Below are positions 26,378-33,787 of a DNA stretch of 64,000 nucleotides, one piece after another (the first letter of the stretch is position 1; each line of letters starts with the position of its first letter). The notes below the pieces were generated by a model that saw nothing but the letters and a program-made list of their open reading frames with translations, made no database searches and had not been told where the DNA came from. Position numbers and translations under genes: made by a program. The DNA comes from Myxococcales bacterium (GTDB lineage: Bacteria > Myxococcota_A > Bradymonadia > UBA7976 > UBA1532): NCBI GenBank assembly GCA_020633435.1, contig JACKDP010000003.1, positions 1 through 64,000 on the forward strand, given 5' to 3'.

Positions 26378-27649
26378 CTACGCGCCCTCGTTGGGGAGGC
26401 CCAGGCCCCCCGCCTCGCCCGCGGGCCCGACGGCCAGCCCGCCACGCAACCCCTGGACTCTACTCTGGATTTCGGCGACGGCGGCCTCGCAGGCCTGCCC
26501 GACCGGCCCCGCGAAGACCCGTGCGGCTCGCGCGCGCAGGGCCGGTACGGCCGCGGGCGTGCCCCGGCGACCGAGCGTCCGGGCCGCCACCTGAGCGACC
26601 TCGTCGGCGTCGTCGAGCAGGGGCAGCAGCAGGTCGTCGGCGAGCTCCGCGGTGTGGGCCAGGCAGGCCGCCGTCGCCAGCCGCACGGCCGGCCCGCGGG
26701 CGAGCAGGGCGCGGGCCACCGCGGTGGGCGGGCAGGTGGCCGCGTCATCCAGGCGCACCAGGGCGGCGACGGCCGTGTCGTCGTCGGGCGCGCCCACGAG
26801 GATGGCCTGCGCGATGGCCGGGACCCGCGCGGGCGCCAGCCGATCCAGGCAGTCCAGCGCGGCGAGGCGGACGTCCGGCTCGAGCCGATCGTCCTCGGCC
26901 AGCGCCCCCAGGCCCGCGCCATCCCGCCGCAGGCGGTGGGCCTCGAGCCGCAAGCCCGGCCGTGGCTGGCTGGCCGCCGCCTCGAGCAGCGCGGGCGCGG
27001 GGCCCAGGCGCACCCGCTCGCGCAGGGCGGCCCGGGCCAGCTCGACGTCGGGGTCGTGCAGCGCCATCGCCTCGAGCCGCGCCAGCGCGCGCGCCGGGCG
27101 CAGCACCGCCGCCACCGCCGCCACCGCCTCCACCAGCGCGACCAGCTCGGCCGCGTCCCGCACCCGCCCGTCCCGCTGGATCTGGATGACGCCGCCGGCG
27201 ACCTTGACGCCGTGGCCGAGGCCGCGCAGCACGACGGCCCGGGCCTCCTCGTCCAGGAGCGCCCGCAGCAGCGCCTCGTCGCCGCCGAGCCGCACGCGGC
27301 GGTCGAACGCCGGATCGCCGGTGGACCAGGCCGGCCCCCGCAGGCCGAGGCGGGCCTCACGGATGTCCACGTCGTCGGGGAGCCCCACCTCGGCGACGGC
27401 CCGGGTGTACGGCACCTGCTCGCCCTGCTCGGCCATGGGGGCGTCGAGCCGCAGCCAGATGCCCGCGCGCTCGCCCTCCGCGCTGGCCCGCTCCAGGGAG
27501 CTGCGATCGTGGAAGGCGAGGCCGAGCTGGGCCGCGGCGGCCTGGACGGCGTCCGTCCAGCGCTGCTCCCCCGCCTCCAGCACCCGCGCGACCTTCGCGA
27601 TGATCCAGCCCGCCCCGGCCACCGCGGCGACGATGAGGACAGGCTCCAT
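26378..27649 (-). CDS. Membrane-anchored HEAT-repeat protein, array copy 1
   Basis: A 423-residue protein of an unrecognised family and the most downstream of four tandem paralogs. Order of parts: a hydrophobic N-terminal anchor (MEPVLIVAAVAGAGWIIAKV, residues 3-20), a short RWTDAVQAAAAQLGLAF segment, and a middle domain with the motif STGDPAFDRRVRLGGDEALLRALLDEEARAVVL. Alpha-helical HEAT-like repeats follow (about 190-390). The C-terminal signature is CEAAVAEIQSRVQGLRGGLAV followed by a GGLGL tail. The GDxxFD motif resembles one seen in DUF3137-type membrane proteins (recollection, not tested). Its ATG overlaps the stop of copy 2 (TGATG). It probably presents a HEAT scaffold at the membrane. 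Partner unknown. Confidence 0.75.
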   Translation of the reverse strand: MEPVLIVAAVAGAGWIIAKVARVLEAGEQRWTDAVQAAAAQLGLAFHDRSSLERASAEGERAGIWLRLDAPMAEQGEQVPYTRAVAEVGLPDDVDIREARLGLRGPAWSTGDPAFDRRVRLGGDEALLRALLDEEARAVVLRGLGHGVKVAGGVIQIQRDGRVRDAAELVALVEAVAAVAAVLRPARALARLEAMALHDPDVELARAALRERVRLGPAPALLEAAASQPRPGLRLEAHRLRRDGAGLGALAEDDRLEPDVRLAALDCLDRLAPARVPAIAQAILVGAPDDDTAVAALVRLDDAATCPPTAVARALLARGPAVRLATAACLAHTAELADDLLLPLLDDADEVAQVAARTLGRRGTPAAVPALRARAARVFAGPVGQACEAAVAEIQSRVQGLRGGLAVGPAGEAGGLGLPNEGA

Positions 27650-28959
27650 CAGCGCTCGCCGTCCTCCTCGGTGGCGCCCCGGGGCAGGGCCAGGCCGCCC
27701 GCCTCCCGCTCGCGCAGGACGGCGAGGCCGCCGCGCAACCCACCGATTCCACTCTGGATCTGCTCGATGGCGCGCTTGCAGGCCCGGCCCACGTCCCCGG
27801 CGAACATCCGATCGGCGCGGGCGCGCAGGGCGGGGACGGCGGCCACCGTGCCCTGCACCGCCAGCCCCTCGGCGGCGGCCTGCGCGACCTCGGCGTCCTC
27901 GTCGTCGAGCAGCGCGACGAGCGCGGCCTCGCCCCCCTCCGTGGCGTGGGCCAGGCAGCGCGCCGTCGGCGCCCGCAGCGACTCCACCTCCAGCAGCGCC
28001 TGCACGACGGCCGGCGGCGGGCAGCGGCCGTGCTCGGCCAGCAGCGCGAGGGTGGCGGTCGCGAGCACCTCGTCGGGGCCCTCTCGGAGCACCTGCTGCG
28101 CGGCGCTCAGGCCGCGCTCGAGATCGAGGCGCGCCAGCGTCGTCACGGCCTGGCGCCGCAGCGGCCCGGCGGTGCGGCGGTCCTCGGCCAGCTCGGCCAC
28201 CACCCGGACGTCGCCGACCAGGCCCGCCGCCTCCAGGCGCAGAGCCGGCAGCCGGTGGGAGAGCATCGTCTGGGGGAACGTCGAGGCGGGCCAGCGGCGC
28301 AGGCGCTCGCGGAAGGCCCCCAGCGCCACCTCGTCGTCGCCGTCGTCGAGGGCGATGCGCTCCAGGCGCTCCTTGTCGCCCCCCGGCTGCAGGGCGTTGG
28401 CCAGATCGACGACCATCTGGGTGAGCGCCGCCAGCTTCTCGGGATCCCGCTCCAGGCCCCCCCGCTGGTACTTCACGGTGCCCGCGTCGACGACGATCCC
28501 GGCGTCCAGGGCCGCCAGCACGCGCGTCCGCGTCTCGCGGTCCAGCATCGGCCGCAGGCGCGACGCGTCGCCGCGCAGGACGACCTGCCCGTCGAAGTGG
28601 GCGTCGCCGATCTCGAAGTCCGCGCCCTTGAAGACCTTCACGATGGAGGCGCCGAGGCCCTCGGGCTTGATCTCGACGTCCGGCGGCAGCCCGGGCAGGG
28701 CGACGATGCGGGTGTAGGTGGTGGAGCTCTTGCCGGTCGAGACGGTGAAGGCGTCTACGGTGACGGGCAGCCCGCCGGTGGTGCCCGTGGCGCTGGACCG
28801 CTTCCAGAACGTCTTGGGGTTGTAGCCGAGCCCGAAGCGCTGGGCGGTGTGGGCCACCGCCTCGTTCCAGCGGGCCTCCCCCTTCGCGGCGTAGGCGATG
28901 GCCCAGCCGACCGCCGCGATGGCGGCCACGATCCCGAACATGGCCAGCAACGGCTCCAT
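27649..28959 (-). CDS. Membrane-anchored HEAT-repeat protein, array copy 2
   Basis: A 436-residue paralog. The N-terminal anchor MEPLLAMFGIVAAIAAVGWAIAY is followed by ARWNEAVAHTAQRFGLGY. The middle domain carries FEIGDAHFDGQVVLRGD and LDRETRTRVLAALDAG, then a helix-rich part with HEAT-like units (VATATLALLAEHGRCPPPAVVQALLEVESL, EAALVALLDDEDAEVAQAAAEGLAVQGTVAAVPALRARA). The C-terminal signature reads CKRAIEQIQSGIGGLRGGLAV, then GGLALP. Unlike copies 3 and 4 it has Lys/Thr-rich residues in the middle domain (GKSSTTYTRIV). It overlaps copies 1 and 3 by one base each (TGATG), so the array is translationally coupled. Function unknown. Confidence 0.75.
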   Translation of the reverse strand: MEPLLAMFGIVAAIAAVGWAIAYAAKGEARWNEAVAHTAQRFGLGYNPKTFWKRSSATGTTGGLPVTVDAFTVSTGKSSTTYTRIVALPGLPPDVEIKPEGLGASIVKVFKGADFEIGDAHFDGQVVLRGDASRLRPMLDRETRTRVLAALDAGIVVDAGTVKYQRGGLERDPEKLAALTQMVVDLANALQPGGDKERLERIALDDGDDEVALGAFRERLRRWPASTFPQTMLSHRLPALRLEAAGLVGDVRVVAELAEDRRTAGPLRRQAVTTLARLDLERGLSAAQQVLREGPDEVLATATLALLAEHGRCPPPAVVQALLEVESLRAPTARCLAHATEGGEAALVALLDDEDAEVAQAAAEGLAVQGTVAAVPALRARADRMFAGDVGRACKRAIEQIQSGIGGLRGGLAVLREREAGGLALPRGATEEDGER

Positions 28960-30269
28960 CAGCCCTCCCCTTCCTCAGCGTCGGCGGCCGAGAGCGCCCC
29001 GCGGGCCTGGTCGGCCACCACCGCGAGGCTACCGCGTACCCCTTTGATCTGCTTCTGGATTTCGTCGACGGCGTCCTGGCAGATGGCGCCGATGCGGCCG
29101 CGGCGGGCGCGGGCGAGCAGCGCCGGCACCGCGGCCACGGTGCCGTGCTGGCCCAGGCCCCGCGCCGCCTCGGCGGCGACGTCGTCGTCAGCGTCGTCGA
29201 GCAGGGCCAGGAGGGGCGCCTCGCCCCCCGTCAGGTTGAAGCAGGTGGCCAGCGCGAGGCGGGTGGCGGGCCCGGCCGCGTCGACGAGCGCCGTGAGGGT
29301 GGGGGCGTCGGGCAGCGCGCCGGCCTCGCGCAGGAGCATCAGGACGCGGCCGGTGCCGGCCTCGACGGGGCCCTCGGCCAGCAGGGCGCGGCCGATGGAG
29401 GCGACGTCGCGGGCTCGGAGCTGGTGCATGAGGGCCAGGGCCTCGGCGCGCCGCGCCATGGGCTGCCGGCCGTCGACGGCCAGCGCGCGGGCCGCCGTGA
29501 CGCCGTCGACGCCCCGGCGCCGGGCCGTCATCAGGCGGACGGCCCCGCTCGCCGCCTCCGTGCTGGCCTCGACGAGGAAGGCATCGGCCGGCGGCCGCGC
29601 GAGGCGGGCGAGGCAGGCGGCGAGGGCCCGGTCGTCGTCCGGGTCGGTGAGGGCGGCCTGGGCGAGCCGTCCGGGGAGGTCGGGCGTCCCGAGGGCCTGG
29701 CCCAGCGCCAGGGCCAGCCGGGCCAGGGCCAGCAGCTCCTCGGGCTTGCGCGCCATGCCCGGCCGCGACAGGCGCACGATGCCGTCGGCCACCCGCAGGC
29801 CCAGCCGGGGCGCCTCCATGATCAGGGCCCGCGTGGGCGCGTCCAGCAGCGCCCGGACGACGGCCTCGTCGGCGCCGCGCACCACGACCCGGTCGTCGAA
29901 GGCGCGATCCCCCACCTCGATGTCGCGGCCGCGCACCAGCTTGCCGACGCTGGCGCGGAACGTCTCCGGGTACAGCTCCAGATCGGTGGGGACGTCGCCC
30001 ATGGCCACGCACCACGTCTCCAGCGAGGACTGGCCGGGATCCTGGCCCACCTCGACGCGCAGCCGCGTCCGGCCGAAGTGGCCCTCGGCTCCGTCCACGC
30101 CCGCCGGGCGGGTGGCGGGCACGCGGGCGAGGCCGAGCTCGGCGATGCAGTGGTCGAGGGCGGCCGCCCAGCGGCGCCGGACGGTGCGGCCGAGCAGCCC
30201 CATGGCGCCGAGGACGGTGATGAGGATGCCGGCCATCGAGCTGAGGGCGACGATCGTCGCGGGCTCCAC
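28959..30269 (-). CDS. Membrane-anchored HEAT-repeat protein, array copy 3
   Basis: A 436-residue paralog beginning at GTG 30269. The anchor is MEPATIVALSSMAGILITVLGAMGLL, then RRRWAAALDHCIAELGLARV. The middle-domain motif is IEVGDRAFDDRVVVRGADEAVVRALLDAPTRALIM. HEAT-like units include TRLALATCFNLTGGEAPLLALLDDADDDVAAEAARGLGQHGTVAAVPALLARARR. The C-terminal signature is CQDAVDEIQKQIKGVRGSLAVV. It sits 54 bp after copy 4, the only gap in the array, and that gap holds a small perfect hairpin. The closest relative within the window is copy 4. Confidence 0.75.
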   Translation of the reverse strand: MEPATIVALSSMAGILITVLGAMGLLGRTVRRRWAAALDHCIAELGLARVPATRPAGVDGAEGHFGRTRLRVEVGQDPGQSSLETWCVAMGDVPTDLELYPETFRASVGKLVRGRDIEVGDRAFDDRVVVRGADEAVVRALLDAPTRALIMEAPRLGLRVADGIVRLSRPGMARKPEELLALARLALALGQALGTPDLPGRLAQAALTDPDDDRALAACLARLARPPADAFLVEASTEAASGAVRLMTARRRGVDGVTAARALAVDGRQPMARRAEALALMHQLRARDVASIGRALLAEGPVEAGTGRVLMLLREAGALPDAPTLTALVDAAGPATRLALATCFNLTGGEAPLLALLDDADDDVAAEAARGLGQHGTVAAVPALLARARRGRIGAICQDAVDEIQKQIKGVRGSLAVVADQARGALSAADAEEGEG

Positions 30270-30284
30270 GGGCGGCCCCCTACC

Positions 30285-30300
30285 GACCGCTCGGGCGGTC
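30285..30300. repeat. Short perfect inverted repeat between array copies 3 and 4
   Basis: GACCGC-TCGG-GCGGTC: a six-base stem with a four-base loop in the 54-bp gap between the stop of copy 4 and the start of copy 3. No T-tract follows on the minus strand, so it does not look like an intrinsic terminator. It could stabilise mRNA ends or be chance in such GC-rich DNA. Confidence 0.3.
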
Positions 30301-30323
30301 AGCCGTCTGCGCGCGCTCAGCCG

Positions 30324-31631
30324 TCACTCGCCGCCCCCGTCGACCGCCGAGAGCGCCCCGCCACCGGCCGCGCCCACGACCGCCAGACTACCGCGCACCC
30401 CCTTGATCTGCTTCTGGATTTCGTCCACGGCGTCCAGGCAGACGATCGCGATGCGCCCTCGGCGGGATCGGGCGTGCAGGGCGGGCACGGCGGCGACGGT
30501 GCCGCGCTGGCCCAGGCCCCGCGCCGCCTCGGCGGCCACCTGGTCGTCGGCGTCGCCGAGGAGGGTGATCAGGGGCGCCTCGGCCCCCAGGGCCGTGAAG
30601 CAGGCGGCCAGCGCGCGGCGGGTGGCCGGGCCCGCCGGCTCGATGAGCGCCGCCAGGGTGGCCCCGTCGGGCAGGGCGTCGGCCCGCCGCAGGAGGTCGA
30701 GGACGTCGGGGGTGCTGCCCTCGTCGGGGGGCGCCGCGAGCAGGCCGTGGGCGGTCGAGATGGCGCTGGCCGCGTCGTGCTCGACGAGGAGGGCCAGGGC
30801 CGAGGCCCGCAGCGCCATCGCCTGGCCGGCGTCGAGGGCGAGCGCCCGGGCGGCCCGGACGCCCGCCGCGCCCAGGCGACGGGCTGCCACCAGCCGCACG
30901 CCCCCGGTGGCGGCCTGGCGGCTCGCCCGCTGCAGGAAGTCGTCGCGGTCGGGGTGGCCGAGGCGGGCGAAGCAGGCCGCGAGCGCCCGGTCGGCGTCGG
31001 CGTCGGTGAGGGCCGTCTGCTCGAGGCGCCCCACCAGGTCGACCCCATCGAGGGCCGCGGCGACGTCCAGGGCCAGCCGCGCCATCGCCACGAGCTCGGC
31101 GGCGTCATCGACGAGGCCATCCCGCGAGAGGGACGCCACCCGGGTGGCGACCTCCAGGCGCCAGCGCCGCGCGGCTCGCAGGCGCGCGCGCAGCGGGGCG
31201 TCGAGCAGCGCCTGGGTGGTGGCCTGCTGAGCGGCCGTGCGCACGCCCAGGGTCTCGTAGTCGGGGTGCCGCTCCACGGCGGACACGGACTGCGGCGCCT
31301 CGTCGAGGTGCAGCGCGTCCCCCATCAGCAGCACCCCCCGGGGGATGTCCGCCGACACCCGGCACCGCGTCGTCGCGGGGGCGTCGCGATCCCGGGACTC
31401 CGCTTCGAGCGCGAGCGTCGCGGGGCCCAGCCGGCCGATGGCCCCCGCCAGGCGCAGCCCCCGCACGGCCTTCACCGGCGTGAGGCCCAGCTCCCCGGCC
31501 GCGACGGCCAGCGCCGAGCGCCAGCCGCGCACCCGCACATGGCGGTAGAGGGCCACCCCGCCCAGGAGGCTCACACCGGTGGCGGCCATCATCGCGCAGG
31601 CCTGGAAGAACTCGACCAGCCCGGTGTTCAC
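30324..31631 (-). CDS. Membrane-anchored HEAT-repeat protein, array copy 4
   Basis: A 435-residue paralog starting at GTG 31631, overlapping the stop of the cytochrome gene (GTGA). The N-terminus MNTGLVEFFQACAMMAATGVSLLGGVALY is a membrane anchor, followed by GWRSALAVAAGELGLTPV. The middle domain is the most diverged: the GDxxFD motif is replaced by RHPDYETLGV, but QALLDAPLRARLR is kept. HEAT-like units end in VAAEAARGLGQRGTVAAVPALHARSRR and the C-terminal signature CLDAVDEIQKQIKGVRGSLAVV is nearly identical to copy 3. It is the first of the four paralogs to be transcribed. Function unknown. Confidence 0.75.
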   Translation of the reverse strand: MNTGLVEFFQACAMMAATGVSLLGGVALYRHVRVRGWRSALAVAAGELGLTPVKAVRGLRLAGAIGRLGPATLALEAESRDRDAPATTRCRVSADIPRGVLLMGDALHLDEAPQSVSAVERHPDYETLGVRTAAQQATTQALLDAPLRARLRAARRWRLEVATRVASLSRDGLVDDAAELVAMARLALDVAAALDGVDLVGRLEQTALTDADADRALAACFARLGHPDRDDFLQRASRQAATGGVRLVAARRLGAAGVRAARALALDAGQAMALRASALALLVEHDAASAISTAHGLLAAPPDEGSTPDVLDLLRRADALPDGATLAALIEPAGPATRRALAACFTALGAEAPLITLLGDADDQVAAEAARGLGQRGTVAAVPALHARSRRGRIAIVCLDAVDEIQKQIKGVRGSLAVVGAAGGGALSAVDGGGE

Positions 31632-33787
31632 GGCCCGAGGGCCTGGAGCATCGCGGCCACCCGGGGATCGCGGGGCAGGCGGCCGGCCGCCAGGGTGAGG
31701 AGGGCGGTGGCGTCGGCCTTCCGGCCGTGGTCGAGGGCGAGGCGGGCGGCCTCCAGGTAGCCCTCGGCGCGCGTCGGGGCCAGCTCGCGCAGCTTCGCGT
31801 AGTCGGCCAGCGCCTCGTCCACGCGGCCCAGCTTGCCCCGGGCCTGGGCCCGCAGCAGCCACCCCGGCACGGCCTCGGGCTCGCGCGCCAGCAGGCGATC
31901 CAGGTGGACGGCGGCCTCGGCCGGGCGGTTCGTCTGCAGATCGAGCAGCCCCAGGCGCAGCAGGGCGGGGCCGTGGGTGAGGTCGCGCTGCAGGGCGAGG
32001 CCGAGCTGCTGGCGGGCCCCGACGACGTCCCCCTCGCGCAGCAGCAACGCCGCCAGCTCGGTGACGGGGGCGGGGCTCCAGGTCGTGGCCGCGGCCGCCG
32101 ACTCGAAGGCCGCCCGGGCGGCGGGCAGGTGGCCGTCGCGCAGGTGCAGCATGCCCAGGCGCAGCCACCGATCGGCCGTGGGGAAGCGGGCCAGCGCCGC
32201 CTGGAGCACGCCCCGGGCGTCGTCCAGCTTGCCGGCGGCGGCCAGCGCGGCGGAGTAGTCCTCGGGGAAGCTGGGATCGTCGACGTCGAGGGAGCGCGCC
32301 TTCTCGAAAGCCGCCACCGCGTCGCCCGGGCGGCCCTGCCGGGCGTAGGCGCGGCCCAGCGCCGCGAAGCCCGTCGCCCGCCCGGCCATGGCGTCGGGGG
32401 CCTCCTTCAGCACCGCCTCCAGCGTCTGCACCGCCTCGGCCAGGTGGGGCTGCTGGTGCTGCCGCTCCCAGAGGAAGGTGTGCGCCAGGCCGACGCGCAG
32501 CCGGGCGTCGAGGCCATCGAGGGGCGCGGCCCGGGCCACGAGGTCGACGAGCGACGTGGTCTTGCGGTCCTCGGGGGGCCGCCCGTCATCCCCCGGCTTC
32601 TTGCGGATGAAGTGGTCGGTGAACTGCACATGGGGCACGTCGGCGGCGTCGCCGGCGGCCATGTGGCAGCGGTGGCAGGGCGTCTCGGGCGACGCCGCGG
32701 CCGCGTCGCTGCAGTGCAGCTTCGCCCCGGGCTTGTCCTCGCCATGGCAGGAAAGGCAAGCATTCCGATGGGTTTCGTCGGTGGCGGTGGTGTGCGGGTT
32801 GTGGCAGCTCGTGCAGGCGAGCTTGCCCTGGCTCTCCTGGGCGCAGCGGCTCAGGGCCAGCCGGCGGCCGTGGGAGGCGATGGTGAAGGCGCTGCCGTCG
32901 TCCCCCGCCCGGCGGAACACCGACAGGTACCGCTCCAGGGGCAGGCGCGGGTCGTAGCGATCCCAGCGCTGGCCGGCGTGCACGACGGAGGCGTCGGCCT
33001 GCAGGTGGCACTGCTGGCAGGTCTGGAGCTGGCGCTCGGGCGACTCGCGGCCGGGGTTGAAGATGCTGGGATCGGCGGCGCCCGCGGGCGGGCCCTTGCC
33101 GGCGGTGCGCTCCGCCACATGGGCCGCGCCGTCGCCGTGGCAGCGGTCGCAGCCGATGCCATGGGCCAGGGGATCCCGGAAGCGCGCGGGCACGCCCCCG
33201 AGGGCCGGCGTCAGGCCGTTGTGGCAGAAGAGGCACGGCGCCTCGACCAGCCGGCTGAAGCGCGGCTGGCCCGCCTGGTCGTAGCCCGGGCTCAGATCCC
33301 AGATCCGGCGGCGGCTGTACCAGGTGAGGGGGAGCTGGACGAGCTGGCCGTCCACCTCGCCCAGGTAGGAGCGCGTGTGGTTGCCCGAGCCGATGATGTA
33401 CTTCGCCTCGATGCGCCGGACCCAGGTGGCCTCGCCGGCGAGGCGCTCCTCCTGCCAGAGGCGGCCGTCGGCGTCGCGGGTGGCGCGGTAGACGAAGCCC
33501 GACGCGGGGTGCGCCACCTCGGCCTTCTCGTAGTCCTCGATGACGGCGGCGCCGACGGCGGGGGCCAGGGAGCGGCCCATGCCCGTCGCCGCGAAGGACG
33601 CCACCTCGTCGGGGTGGCAGTCGGCGCAGGCGGTGTTGGCGGCGGCCTGGTCGGCGCTCATGGGCGGCAGCGTGGCCGGGGCCTCCACCGGGGGCGCCGT
33701 GGGCGGCGCGGGCGTGGGCGCGGCGGGGGGCGGGGCCTCGCGGCACGCCGCCAGGCCGAGCAGCAGCGCCGGCAGCAGGCGCCTCAT
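31628..33787 (-). CDS. Seven-heme cytochrome c lipoprotein with C-terminal TPR domain
   Basis: A 719-residue protein. The signal MRRLLPALLLGLAAC has lipobox LAAC (Cys15), so it is lipid-anchored and exported. Seven CxxCH heme-binding motifs follow: Cys54, Cys185, Cys213, Cys257, Cys325, Cys344 and Cys371 (first Cys of each). From about residue 390 to the end the protein is a TPR array (FAALGRAYARQGRPGDAVAAFEKARSL, LRLGLLDLQTNRPAEAAVHLDRLL). This cytochrome-plus-TPR arrangement occurs in environmental bacteria with no settled function. Electron transfer in the periplasm or at the outer membrane is the safe prediction. Its start overlaps the CoA-ligase stop and its stop overlaps HEAT copy 4, placing all three in one transcript. 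Confidence 0.88.
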   Translation of the reverse strand: MRRLLPALLLGLAACREAPPPAAPTPAPPTAPPVEAPATLPPMSADQAAANTACADCHPDEVASFAATGMGRSLAPAVGAAVIEDYEKAEVAHPASGFVYRATRDADGRLWQEERLAGEATWVRRIEAKYIIGSGNHTRSYLGEVDGQLVQLPLTWYSRRRIWDLSPGYDQAGQPRFSRLVEAPCLFCHNGLTPALGGVPARFRDPLAHGIGCDRCHGDGAAHVAERTAGKGPPAGAADPSIFNPGRESPERQLQTCQQCHLQADASVVHAGQRWDRYDPRLPLERYLSVFRRAGDDGSAFTIASHGRRLALSRCAQESQGKLACTSCHNPHTTATDETHRNACLSCHGEDKPGAKLHCSDAAAASPETPCHRCHMAAGDAADVPHVQFTDHFIRKKPGDDGRPPEDRKTTSLVDLVARAAPLDGLDARLRVGLAHTFLWERQHQQPHLAEAVQTLEAVLKEAPDAMAGRATGFAALGRAYARQGRPGDAVAAFEKARSLDVDDPSFPEDYSAALAAAGKLDDARGVLQAALARFPTADRWLRLGMLHLRDGHLPAARAAFESAAAATTWSPAPVTELAALLLREGDVVGARQQLGLALQRDLTHGPALLRLGLLDLQTNRPAEAAVHLDRLLAREPEAVPGWLLRAQARGKLGRVDEALADYAKLRELAPTRAEGYLEAARLALDHGRKADATALLTLAAGRLPRDPRVAAMLQALGP

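Larger units (their letters stand above)
26378..31631 (-). repeat. Tandem array of four paralogous genes
   Basis: Four adjacent genes (26378-27649, 27649-28959, 28959-30269, 30324-31631) of 423-436 residues share the same architecture. The best conserved DNA lies at each 3' end, coding for the EIQ...G.RG.LAV signature. Its CTCTGGAT/CTTCTGGAT core recurs near 26463, 27752, 29053 and 30412, a spacing of about 1.3 kb. Copies 3 and 4 share an identical 15-residue stretch (IQKQIKGVRGSLAVV). Copies 1 and 2 resemble each other more. This implies successive duplications. Confidence 0.8.

Noticed and set aside
30285..30300. Hairpin as terminator within the HEAT array
   Set aside because: The stem is only six bases and no T-tract follows on the transcribed strand.
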